A DNA stretch of 20,106 bases from a virus: positions 1-20,106 of IMG/VR virus record IMGVR_UViG_3300031565_000491, one strand, 5' to 3'. This document shows positions 12,319 to 19,081 of the stretch, in pieces. The position numbers and the translations under genes are program-made. The first letter of the stretch is position 1, and each line of letters starts with the position of its first letter. The notes under the pieces were generated by a model that made no database searches, was not told where the DNA came from, and saw only the letters and a list, made by a program, of their open reading frames with translations.

Positions 12319-12586
12319 TCAAAAGATACTGCTTAAAGGTATTGTAGCTGATTATAAAAAAGACGCTAAAACAAAAGGTATAATGGTTGATAAAGAACAC
12401 GAAGATGCTTTCATGGAACTTTTAGAAACTATTGATTCCAGTAGTATGAATCAAAAAGAAATAGTAAGAAAGTTAGTGAAGTTTATCATACATCAATTTA
12501 TATCGAAGCCGCTTGTACAAAAAGCCATCGCACTTTATAAAAATGAAACTAATAAGTTTGAAACTAAAACGGAGAATGAAGAATGA
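12302..12586 (+). CDS. helical hypothetical protein, 94 residues
   Basis: ATG 12302 (or ATG 12308) lies inside the end of the preceding gene, with GGGGAA just upstream. The protein is mostly helical and charged (DINQKILLKGIVADYKKDAK, then EDAFMELLETIDSSSMNQKE, then IVRKLVKFIIHQFISKPLVQ). I recognise no family. The acidic tail (KTENEE) encodes the ribosome binding site for the next gene, whose start overlaps the stop (ATGA). Confidence 0.7.
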   Translation: MAMDINQKILLKGIVADYKKDAKTKGIMVDKEHEDAFMELLETIDSSSMNQKEIVRKLVKFIIHQFISKPLVQKAIALYKNETNKFETKTENEE

Positions 12587-13287
12587 AAATAGCACAATCA
12601 TGTCAGAGTTGTAAAGAGTTTTTTATCACAGAGGTGCGGCTTAATATTTGTCCATTTTGTGAAAAGGTTATTCCTGAAAAGCCAAAAAGTCCTGATACGA
12701 AACAAGTTAAACTTCCAGATGTTCTCGAAGCGTTCGTTGGTGAGCCATCAACTGATGTTATAAAAGAATTTGTTAATGTGAGGGAACAAGTTCAGCTTCT
12801 TTATAATTTGGTCTATGGATTTCTGGCCAAAAACAACGAGCTTATTAAATCCAAACAACTTAAGAATGAAGAACTTTGTGATTTTGGTTTTATTTGCCGT
12901 GAGCTTGAAAACATATTAGACGAGTTACGAAAAGAAGTAAAGGCCAGAAAAGAACTTTGTGGAAGCATTATAGCTTATCGCTTAGTGCAAGCATCAATAC
13001 AAGACCCATCTATTAAAATGAAAGTACAAGGGCAATTCGCATCTGGTACTCCAGATGTAAAGATGCAAGCCGCACTACCACATAAATTTACAGATGAGTA
13101 TTATCAGATTACAGATTATCTTAAAGTTCCTCGTGACGTTGCGTCGTCCGGTGTATTACGTCTTGACTGGAAACAAGTAACAGAATTTTTAACAAAACGA
13201 ATGAATGAAGGAAAAGAAATTCCACCTGGATTTGGAAAACAATATCCATTATACACAACAACTTATCGCAAACGAAAGGTGAAATAA
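12583..13287 (+). CDS. zinc-ribbon protein with helical body, 234 residues
   Basis: The start overlaps the previous stop by four bases, behind CGGAGAATGAAG. Residues 7-26 form a zinc ribbon, C7-Q-S-C10 (SCQSCKEFF) and C23-P-F-C26 (ICPFCEKVI). A long helical region follows (FVNVREQVQLLYNLVYGFLA, ELENILDELRKEVKARKELC) and a C-terminal part with DWKQVTEFLTKRMNEGKEIP and a basic end (TYRKRKVK). No family recognised. It is the last gene before the unusual leader at 13288 and lies directly upstream of the SSB-like gene, so a replication role is possible. Confidence 0.75.
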   Translation: MKIAQSCQSCKEFFITEVRLNICPFCEKVIPEKPKSPDTKQVKLPDVLEAFVGEPSTDVIKEFVNVREQVQLLYNLVYGFLAKNNELIKSKQLKNEELCDFGFICRELENILDELRKEVKARKELCGSIIAYRLVQASIQDPSIKMKVQGQFASGTPDVKMQAALPHKFTDEYYQITDYLKVPRDVASSGVLRLDWKQVTEFLTKRMNEGKEIPPGFGKQYPLYTTTYRKRKVK

Positions 13288-13566
13288 TAAATAACTTCAT
13301 AATGAAAGTATTAATATCGAGATAAGACTTTAATCTACTCATTATGAATGAAAGGAGGGAAAATAAAATGTGAAGTTAAATGATAGATTATAAGAAAATT
13401 GAAAGATTAAAAGATTAAAGATAAGCTGGAGAATTATATTATGATAATGAAAGGAGGAAAATCAAATGCGTCCGAGTTTAAAAAACTCAACTTTGTGATT
13501 TAAGAATTAAGAATCAATAAATTAAAATTAACGAATTAAAAACTTTTTGAATTGGAGAATTAAAAA
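13288..13566 (+). promoter_or_regulatory. leader of the SSB-like gene with duplicated ribosome binding sites and mini-ORFs
   Basis: A 279-base A/T-rich stretch with no long gene. It starts with a perfect 10-bp inverted repeat, TTCATAATGA (13296-13305) and TCATTATGAA (13339-13348). Next is AATGAAAGGAGGGAAAATAAAATG ending 13370, where a perfect Shine-Dalgarno is followed by ATG TGA, a start codon followed directly by a stop. The block recurs at 13448-13468 (AATGAAAGGAGGAAAATCAAATG), leading into a 10-codon ORF, MRPSLKNSTL and TGA (13466-13498). Inside that ORF GAGTTT and AAACTC (13474-13488) form a hairpin. A 20-codon frame, 13441-13503, overlaps it. Several GAATTAA strings precede the true site GGAGAATTAAAAA. 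It looks like translational control of the gene at 13567. Confidence 0.6.
13466..13498 (+). CDS. candidate 10-residue leader peptide
   Basis: ATG 13466 sits five bases after the strong AAAGGAGG (13450-13457) and encodes MRPSLKNSTL before TGA. The ORF contains the GAGTTT/AAACTC hairpin. The near-identical preceding block has a start codon followed at once by a stop. Such short, strongly initiated frames usually regulate a downstream gene by ribosome occupancy. It is too short to prove coding by composition. Confidence 0.35.
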   Translation: MRPSLKNSTL

Positions 13567-14439
13567 ATGAGTGATGAGACAAAGAATGGCGGCGGTGGTT
13601 TAGCGTCGCGAAATGAAACTGCAATTAATAAAGTTGCGGTTAATCCAGATTATTTAGCTAAGTATATTGAACAAGACGAGAGTTTAAATGCCCTTAAAGA
13701 ACACAGAACAGTCCCACGTTTTAAGATTGTTCAGCCAACATCTGACGACGATCTCGTAACTAATTTTGGCAGGGGTACTGTTATCGTTCGCCCAGGTGAT
13801 GCAATGATTTGTAAACATAATGAAGAGCCTAAATCATTTCATTTTGTTCCTTTGTTCTTTTTTGTCGAGTGGAACAAATGGCGTGACTTAAAAGGCACAG
13901 GCCCAATGGTTTTAGAGCGGTCTCATGATCCATCAAGTAAAATTGCATTAAAGTCAAAAAGTGCTGATACTCGAAAAGAAGTCTATGAAGGTCAAGAGAA
14001 CATGCTTGAAAAAGATAGGCTATATTATTCGTATGTTGAACACCTTCGCTTTATTGGCGTAATTTATGGCGATCATCCGCTCGTCGGAACTCCTGTAACA
14101 CTTTCTTTTGAAAGAGGCGAGTGGGGACAAGGAAAGAATTTCATATCTGCTGTTTCGCTTAGGAGACAAATAATAAACAATGAGTCTGAACAAGTCCCTC
14201 TTTGGGCACAAGTTTGGAAATTGTCAACATTATTCCATAATCCAGAACCATCGAAAAAATGGTATGGATTTAAATTTTCATCTCCTGAACAATCGATTAT
14301 TTTACCAGATGAAGCAGATACCATGCAAAAACTTCATTTAGAGTTCAAAGATTTGTACGAGAAATCACGTCTAATGGTAATCGACGAAGAAATTACAGAC
14401 CCTGATGAAGCATCTGTAAAAGCAAATCAAGATTTTTAA
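13567..14439 (+). CDS. putative single-strand DNA-binding protein, phage type
   Basis: This 290-residue protein starts at ATG 13567 behind GGAGAATTAAAAA. It has a Gly-rich N-terminus, a central mixed-beta region (IKKVQ-like strands: RFKIVQPTSDDDLVTNFG, GTVIVRPGDAM, FHFVPLFFFVEWNKWRD, then TPVTLSFERGEWGQG) and an acidic C-terminal tail ending in Phe (EEITDPDEASVKANQDF). A beta core with an acidic, Phe-terminated tail is the hallmark of phage SSBs such as T7 gp2.5. I do not see a definitive OB-fold motif, so the call rests on architecture and on position between the zinc-ribbon gene and the kinase, deaminase and polymerase genes. It could instead be another uncharacterised phage replication protein. 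A small hairpin, CAGC-GAAA-GCTG, follows the stop (14446-14457). Confidence 0.6.
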   Translation: MSDETKNGGGGLASRNETAINKVAVNPDYLAKYIEQDESLNALKEHRTVPRFKIVQPTSDDDLVTNFGRGTVIVRPGDAMICKHNEEPKSFHFVPLFFFVEWNKWRDLKGTGPMVLERSHDPSSKIALKSKSADTRKEVYEGQENMLEKDRLYYSYVEHLRFIGVIYGDHPLVGTPVTLSFERGEWGQGKNFISAVSLRRQIINNESEQVPLWAQVWKLSTLFHNPEPSKKWYGFKFSSPEQSIILPDEADTMQKLHLEFKDLYEKSRLMVIDEEITDPDEASVKANQDF

Positions 14440-14501
14440 GAGCATCAGCGAAAGCTGTTCATGAAGTTGGTTAAGTGTAGCTATTACCAAGGAGATGGGA
14501 A

Positions 14502-14585
14502 ATGGATTTTGTGATGATCCTAAATTTAGCTGCGATTATAAATATCGATGATGGTATTGCGTCCAGATATGCTTGCTTATTATAA
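14502..14585 (+). CDS. very small candidate protein, 27 residues
   Basis: ATG 14502 lies eight bases after a perfect AAGGAG (14489-14494) and reads MDFVMILNLAAIINIDDGIA to RYACLL and TAA at 14583-14585. The hydrophobic N-terminal half could form a short membrane helix. Its coding sequence overlaps the left arm of the origin-like inverted repeat at 14540, so the ribosome binding site may matter more than the product. Evidence is the ribosome binding site alone. Confidence 0.4.
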   Translation: MDFVMILNLAAIINIDDGIASRYACLL

Positions 14586-14631
14586 GTGATTTCATATTGC
14601 GATTCAATCGCAGAATCGCTCATCGATATTT
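14531..14631 (+). repeat. inverted-repeat cluster, possible replication-origin element
   Basis: A perfect 12-bp inverted repeat, AAATATCGATGA (14540-14551) with TCATCGATATTT (14620-14631), flanks a 13-bp near-palindrome, GCGATT-C-AATCGC (14599-14611). TGCGATT occurs at 14531 and again at 14598. Together with the adjacent A/T-rich hexamer array this is the layout of an origin of replication (initiator sites beside an easily melted tract) or of a multi-site operator. Between the SSB-like and nucleotide-metabolism genes it is well placed for either. No known initiator protein can be matched. Confidence 0.4.
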
Positions 14632-14640
14632 CTTTATTTT

Positions 14641-14724
14641 AATATCAATATCAATATCAATATCAATATCAATATCAATATCAATATCAATATCAATATC
14701 AATATCAATATCAATATCAATATT
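14641..14724 (+). repeat. hexanucleotide tandem repeat, 13 copies
   Basis: Thirteen perfect copies of AATATC run from 14641 to 14718, followed by one imperfect unit, AATATT. The array encodes (Ile-Ser)n on the + strand and (Asp-Ile)n on the other, but no ribosome binding site or conserved gene supports translation. Tandem arrays this regular often vary in copy number between isolates. The unit also occurs in the flanking 12-bp inverted repeat (AAATATC), which suggests a protein-binding iteron or a melting tract. Confidence 0.9.
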
Positions 14725-14845
14725 AATTATTAGTGATGGCGCATCATGGCCAGATGTGTGTTGCAAATAAAATAAATAAATGGCTGCCAATGAAGCATCA
14801 AAACGCCTGAGCAACTTTCCATCACTTATTTATTGGAGAAACATA

Positions 14846-15391
14846 ATGCTATTAATAGAAGGCAGCGACAATCTTGGCAAGACTATTCTTGCCAAAAAAA
14901 TTGTTAAAAAGATTTCTGAAATGGGCTTGCCTGTTGTATATGGCTGGATGACAAGGCCTAATGAAGATGTGTTTGATTTCTTCTTAGACTACCGCAAGCT
15001 GTTGAATCCTTATGCTGTTCAAGATCGATTCCATCTTAGTGGGCTTGCATATCATCAAGACAAAATTTCACCAGAACATCTACAAATAATAAATGGTTGG
15101 ATTCGTGGACAGGGCGGATTAATTGTTGTTTTATACGCTGAAGATGAAGAGCGGTATCGACGCAGGCTACATAATGATGAACGTGGAAATTTATTAACTA
15201 TAAGTGCGATGTGCGAATCCAATAAATTTTATAAACGATTTAGTACAAAAGGCCGCATGGATTCAGATTATGCATTCAATATCTTACCTAATCCAGCATT
15301 TGATTATAATAATACAAATTTCGTGAGTGATAGTGATGTAACAGAATTAACAATAGACTGGTTAAGCAGACGACATTCTTTAGGATTATAA
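14846..15391 (+). CDS. thymidylate-kinase-like deoxynucleoside monophosphate kinase
   Basis: A P-loop kinase of 181 residues. It has the Walker A motif GSDNLGKT (6-13) at the very N-terminus, preceded by the hydrophobic strand MLLIE, and the DR motif DRFHLSGLAY (60-69), both typical of thymidylate kinases and related phage deoxynucleotide kinases. A lid-type basic region is present (EERYRRRL, residues about 107-114). It would phosphorylate dTMP or another dNMP with ATP. ATG 14846 is chosen because GGAGAA lies at 14835-14840; an upstream in-frame ATG at 14780 lacks a site. Followed after three bases by the deaminase gene, consistent with a dTTP-supply module. Confidence 0.8.
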   Translation: MLLIEGSDNLGKTILAKKIVKKISEMGLPVVYGWMTRPNEDVFDFFLDYRKLLNPYAVQDRFHLSGLAYHQDKISPEHLQIINGWIRGQGGLIVVLYAEDEERYRRRLHNDERGNLLTISAMCESNKFYKRFSTKGRMDSDYAFNILPNPAFDYNNTNFVSDSDVTELTIDWLSRRHSLGL

Positions 15392-15394
15392 GCT

Positions 15395-15955
15395 ATGAAA
15401 CGAGATACATTGCGACAAGTTGAAAAAAGGCTTAAGATAAGAAAAAGCCCAACGATAGATATGCTTGTAAAACAAGTAGTTTTACATACATTTTCCCAGA
15501 TGCAAATTAAAGCCAATGCTGAGCGTAAATGTATGCGAAGAGCTGTTGGATGTTCTATTCTTGAGATTGATTTATTTAACGAATTAATCGAACACTATTC
15601 AGCAACTAACGGGCCGAGCAATGGAAATACGTGTGGTGGCAAAGATCGTGCGTGTAGATGTAGTCATGCTGAATCCAGAGTTGTTATGAAATATTTAAAA
15701 CGATTTAGGCAACATCGAAAAAATATTAAGGCTATTTTAGTTTCTACTCATTTGCCTTGCACGCATTGTGCAAATATAATTGTTGATTCTGAATTAATAG
15801 ACGTTGTGGCTTATGAGAACATCGGCTCTAATATTAGTTTTGTGCGTCGTAATGGGCCATTAGATACGTCGCTTGACGTGCGTCTCTGGTCGAAAGAATT
15901 AATTGAAAATGATTTAGAAAATAATTATATTAAAAGTTGGTTATCGAAAAATTAA
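15395..15955 (+). CDS. dCMP-deaminase-like zinc deaminase
   Basis: This 186-residue protein has the zinc-dependent deaminase motif pair: CSHAESRV with H91 and E93 (HAE, catalytic glutamate) and PCTHC with C122 and C125. A Cys cluster (C80, C87, C89) lies upstream, as in phage and bacterial dCMP deaminases that bind an additional structural zinc. The family converts dCMP to dUMP, the substrate for thymidylate synthase. No thymidylate synthase gene is seen in this window, so the phage may use the host's. The N-terminus has an extra 50 basic residues (RRQVEKRLKIRKSP-like) not needed for the core. It lies between kinase and polymerase genes, 1 base before the latter. Confidence 0.85.
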   Translation: MKRDTLRQVEKRLKIRKSPTIDMLVKQVVLHTFSQMQIKANAERKCMRRAVGCSILEIDLFNELIEHYSATNGPSNGNTCGGKDRACRCSHAESRVVMKYLKRFRQHRKNIKAILVSTHLPCTHCANIIVDSELIDVVAYENIGSNISFVRRNGPLDTSLDVRLWSKELIENDLENNYIKSWLSKN

Positions 15956-15956
15956 A

Positions 15957-18029
15957 ATGATTAATTTAAAAAATGGATTTCATATAATAGAGACGCTTTC
16001 TGAACTTCCAGATTTACGGAATAGGCGGGAGATATTTTGCGACATCGAATCGAAAAGAGTTTTCGATAACGATAAAGTAGGTGGAATGTATCCGTTTAAG
16101 GGCGATAAAATATGCGGGTTTAGCGTGTCTGCCGATGATATGCCAGAAGTTTTTTATGTTCCTGTTAGACATACTGCGGAATGTTCAAATAATTTACCAG
16201 TTAAAAATGTAATGAATTGGGCAAGAGATATACTTACATCTTGTCATGATTGGATAAACCACTATGTTAAGTTCGACGCGATGATGTTTGATATTGGAGA
16301 CGATGTTCAATTCGATTGTCGTCTTGTGTGCACTTGTAATCTCGCTAAATTAGTATATAGTGATCGTACAAATTATAAATTAAAACCACTTTGTGTTGAT
16401 TGGTTAAATTATGACACTGGAAGTTTAGATAGAGTTCAAGCATATTTAAAGAAAATTAAATCAAAATCTTATGCAGATGTTCCTATTGAACTTCTTGGTG
16501 AGTATTGCAATGACGACGTGAGAATGAATCGATTATTATATAGATTTTTACAAAAGGAGATGCAAACACGCATCGAAAAATCTGAAGGAACACAAGGTGA
16601 AGCTGTACAACGATTAATCGAAACTGAAATAAACCTAACGTCTGTTCTATTTGATATTGAAAAAGAAGGTTTAAAAATAGATGTTGACGAGTGTCGAAAA
16701 GAATCTATAAAATCATTAACAATAATGATTGATAGTGCTGAGAAAATTCAAGAAGCCACAGGACTCGAAGAATTTACTAATTCAAATGCATGTATGCAAG
16801 AAATTCTGTTAAAGCAATTAAAACTTCCCGTTTTACTTACGATTAAAGAGAAGGAAGATGGCCAATACATAGATACAGGCCGCCCAAGTTTTGATAAAGA
16901 TGCGATGGCATTATATAAAAATCATCCATCTGTAACAAGTAATCCTAAGACTCAAGAGCTTATAAATGTTATTTCATCCTACCGTACAGAACAACAATTT
17001 AAAAGTTTATTTCTCGATACATTCTTAGAGCTTAATGTCGATGGCATAATTCATCCAAATTATAATCAATCAGTAAGAACTGGACGATTATCATGTAGCA
17101 AACCAAACTCTCAACAACAGAATGAAAGATCAAAGAAACTTATTCATCCATTTGATGGCGAGGGATTTATATCAAACGACTATTCACAAATAGAATATCG
17201 TTTAGTTGTACATTATGCAAATATTGTGGCAGCAATAAAAGCGTATAATGAAAATCCTTTGACAGATTATCATAAATGGGTTGCAGAACTTTTAGGGATT
17301 GTGCGAAAACCAGCTAAACAATTAAATTTTGGAATGGTCTATGGTGAAGGCAAAAAGGCAGTTACCAAGACATTATCATCTAATGAAGATATTATTAAAA
17401 CAATGGGTGATAAAGTAAATGAACTTATAAATGAAGGTTTATTAGCACCAGAATTAAGAGTTATGAAATTTAACGAACTTTGTAAAACTCACTCTGAAGA
17501 TTCTTATGACATATACCATGAAAGATTTCCTGAAATAAAAGCATTATCAAAACGTGCAATTAAAGTAGCAATTCAAAGGGGCTTTATTTTTACGGCTTAT
17601 GGCAGACGCCGATATTTGCCAGGCACTGCTACATATAAAGCATTAAACTCGATAGCACAAGGAACTGCAGCAGATATTATAAAAGAGAGAATGGTTGCGT
17701 TTTCTCCGCGTTATAATTCAGAATCTAAAAAGTGGGGAATAAAAATAAGGGCTAATGTTCATGACGAATTATTAAATGGAGTTCCACTGGAAAATTTACG
17801 AGATCCTAAATTATATGACTTTATATACAATATGTTGGAAACTACTACTGTAAAATTTAGAGTTCCAATTTTAGTTGGACTTGGTGTAAGTGAAAAAAAT
17901 TGGAGTGAAGCTGCGGGAGGCGAAACAACGATAGAAAATAATGGAAAATTAATAGAAGGTAAATTAAGTGAATTAAAAATTAAATTTCCTGATGGAAATC
18001 TCATTGCTGGAAAAATCCGCGGATTATAG
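15957..18029 (+). CDS. DNA polymerase I-type (family A) with proofreading exonuclease
   Basis: A 690-residue family A DNA polymerase. The 3'-5' exonuclease motifs are at the N-terminus: DIE (D29, E31), NHYVKFD (101-107) and YCNDD (183-187). The polymerase motifs follow: TGRLSC (375-380), motif A DYSQIEYR (D408), motif B KQLNFGMVYG with K454 region and F458, and motif C VHDE (601-604), plus AYGRRRYLPG. All catalytic aspartates are present, so both activities should work. It lacks a 5' nuclease domain, as in other phage polymerases of this type. The residue in motif B's discriminating position is Phe, the usual form. It starts one base after the deaminase stop and ends with the window's only obvious TAG stop, inside a hairpin (TAGCG-CGCTA). 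Confidence 0.95.
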   Translation: MINLKNGFHIIETLSELPDLRNRREIFCDIESKRVFDNDKVGGMYPFKGDKICGFSVSADDMPEVFYVPVRHTAECSNNLPVKNVMNWARDILTSCHDWINHYVKFDAMMFDIGDDVQFDCRLVCTCNLAKLVYSDRTNYKLKPLCVDWLNYDTGSLDRVQAYLKKIKSKSYADVPIELLGEYCNDDVRMNRLLYRFLQKEMQTRIEKSEGTQGEAVQRLIETEINLTSVLFDIEKEGLKIDVDECRKESIKSLTIMIDSAEKIQEATGLEEFTNSNACMQEILLKQLKLPVLLTIKEKEDGQYIDTGRPSFDKDAMALYKNHPSVTSNPKTQELINVISSYRTEQQFKSLFLDTFLELNVDGIIHPNYNQSVRTGRLSCSKPNSQQQNERSKKLIHPFDGEGFISNDYSQIEYRLVVHYANIVAAIKAYNENPLTDYHKWVAELLGIVRKPAKQLNFGMVYGEGKKAVTKTLSSNEDIIKTMGDKVNELINEGLLAPELRVMKFNELCKTHSEDSYDIYHERFPEIKALSKRAIKVAIQRGFIFTAYGRRRYLPGTATYKALNSIAQGTAADIIKERMVAFSPRYNSESKKWGIKIRANVHDELLNGVPLENLRDPKLYDFIYNMLETTTVKFRVPILVGLGVSEKNWSEAAGGETTIENNGKLIEGKLSELKIKFPDGNLIAGKIRGL

Positions 18030-18201
18030 CGTTTCACGCTACAAAACGAGGCTCTACGAGGCCCATGCTGGGCCTATCGTCGTTTCTACGAGTAAATACA
18101 GCTTGTAATCCAGTATGGGCTAAATATGGCGTTTTCAGCATATAAACCTTTGTTTTTAGGCTGAAAACAGCGATTCGCAGATTTCAATTATAGGCCTAAA
18201 A
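18027..18201 (+). promoter_or_regulatory. highly structured noncoding region with alternative pairings
   Basis: After the polymerase stop comes a gene-free, relatively GC-rich stretch. TAGCG-TTTCA-CGCTA (18027-18041) includes the stop codon. Next, AGGCCCA-TGC-TGGGCCT (18059-18075) is a strong hairpin extended by ACG/CGT and AAACG/CGTTT (18044-18085). The same GCCCATGCTGG (18061-18071) can instead pair with CCAGTATGGGC (18110-18120), 11 pairs with one G-U, extended to 13. Further on, GTTTTCAGC/GCTGAAAAC (18131-18168) competes with TTTTAGGC/GCCTAAAA (18154-18201). None ends in a U run, so it is not a simple intrinsic terminator. Mutually exclusive stems suggest a conformational switch or a processed RNA. 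Confidence 0.5.
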
Positions 18202-18210
18202 TTATTTGCT

Positions 18211-18283
18211 GCTATTTACAAAAATATTTGCAAAATCCTGATTTTTCTCTTTGCTTTTACCTAAAGATGTAGTACACTTTACA
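18211..18283 (+). promoter_or_regulatory. phage promoter P3 (repeated class)
   Basis: Third copy of the repeated promoter: A/T-rich block AAAAATATTTGCAAAAT, -35 TTGCTT at 18251-18256, a 16-base spacer and -10 TACACT at 18273-18278. From the -35 to just before the -10 it is almost identical to P2 (TTGCTTTTACCTAAAGATGT), and its leader keeps GTAAAGAAATTAAAGGAG. It drives the small genes after the polymerase. Confidence 0.75.
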
Positions 18284-18318
18284 TAGATAAGAGGGTAAAG
18301 AAATTAAAGGAGAATAAA

Positions 18319-18522
18319 ATGAAAAAATCAAAACATTCAGTTACAATCGAGCCAAAAGATTTTCCATCAGACAGCAGAACAAAACAAGCATGGATTAAAA
18401 TTGATGGAATGGAAGTACATATTGTAATTGGCTTCGATGGGCAACTCATTTTGACGCGGTACGTCAGCAAAGCGAAGTTCCCAGAGCCAGGAAGAGTAAA
18501 AGTCAAAACGTATAAATACTAA
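18319..18522 (+). CDS. small basic hypothetical protein, 67 residues
   Basis: First gene behind promoter P3, ATG 18319 after AAAGGAGAATAAA. The protein is basic and beta-rich (VTIEPKDFPSDSRTKQAWIK, then VHIVIGFDGQLILTRYV and KAKFPEPGRVKVKTYKY), reminiscent of an OB- or SH3-like small barrel. No family recognised. Like the first genes after P1 and P2 it is short and has an excellent ribosome binding site. Confidence 0.75.
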   Translation: MKKSKHSVTIEPKDFPSDSRTKQAWIKIDGMEVHIVIGFDGQLILTRYVSKAKFPEPGRVKVKTYKY

Positions 18523-18542
18523 GTATTTCAAAGGGGAATGAA

Positions 18543-18824
18543 ATGAAAATTCAAAGAATCTTACAAGCGAATTTTAGGGTAGAACGCGGAGCCGAGAGGT
18601 TTCAAATTGTTCTGGCATTCACTGATAGTAATATGAGCGTACGAAAATTCGTAACTCAGCAATATTTTGAAAGTATAGGATACACCAGATGCTGTTATTT
18701 CTCTAATTTTCATTCTGCTTATGATGCTTTTGTCGAACGTTGTTCGAGAAACGGCGGAGCAGATTTAATCGAATATTGTGCAAGACAAATAGGTGAAGCT
18801 GAAATAGTTTGGGAAACATTATAA
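18543..18824 (+). CDS. small hypothetical protein, 93 residues
   Basis: ATG 18543 follows AAGGGGAATGAA. The protein has strands at the N-terminus (MKIQRILQANFRVERGAERF) and a middle with aromatic and Cys residues (YFESIGYTRCCYFSNFHSAY), then a helical end (FVERCSRNGG, LIEYCARQIGEAEIVWETL). I recognise no family. Stop overlaps the next start by one base (TAATG). Confidence 0.75.
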   Translation: MKIQRILQANFRVERGAERFQIVLAFTDSNMSVRKFVTQQYFESIGYTRCCYFSNFHSAYDAFVERCSRNGGADLIEYCARQIGEAEIVWETL

Positions 18825-19024
18825 TGGCAAATATAAGAACATCTACACCAATAACGATAAAAGACTTTGACTTAGATGATGAAGCTAACGAATTCTTTAA
18901 CTCTTATAAGATTCCACGTAAGCATAATGGAATTAGAGTCGTTGGTTGTGAGCTTCAATACGGATGCAAAGCAAATAACTTCGCTAAAACTAAAGTAGTT
19001 CTTTGGTTAGATAATCAAAAATAA
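18824..19024 (+). CDS. small hypothetical protein, 66 residues
   Basis: Starts at ATG 18824, one base into the preceding TAA (TAATG). An upstream in-frame TTG at 18809 is less likely because the overlap coupling is exact. The protein is acidic in its first half (ITIKDFDLDDEANEFFNSYK) and beta-like in the second (IRVVGCELQYGC, TKVVLWLDNQK). No family recognised. Followed directly by an intrinsic terminator. Confidence 0.7.
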   Translation: MANIRTSTPITIKDFDLDDEANEFFNSYKIPRKHNGIRVVGCELQYGCKANNFAKTKVVLWLDNQK

Positions 19025-19042
19025 ACTCAAATGTGAGTTTTT
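19023..19042 (+). terminator. intrinsic terminator
   Basis: AAACTCA (19023-19029), loop AATG, TGAGTTT (19034-19040) then TT: a perfect 7-bp stem followed by a five-T run with G-C in the middle. It begins around the stop of the preceding small gene and ends the P3 transcript. The stem is A/T-rich and so may be only partly efficient. Confidence 0.65.
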
Positions 19043-19081
19043 GGAATCAATTTCAATTTAATTTAATGAGGAGATTTAAAA

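Noticed and set aside
14641-14724. CRISPR array
   Set aside because: The repeat unit is only six bases with no spacers, so this is a plain tandem repeat.
14573-14770. Open frame encoding (Ile-Ser)n, and its antisense (Asp-Ile)n partner at 14620-14814
   Set aside because: Both frames stay open only because the hexamer repeat has no stop in them. They have no ribosome binding site and no conserved sequence.
14780-14845. Longer kinase start at ATG 14780
   Set aside because: No ribosome binding site is present, and the P-loop is expected at the N-terminus, as given by ATG 14846.
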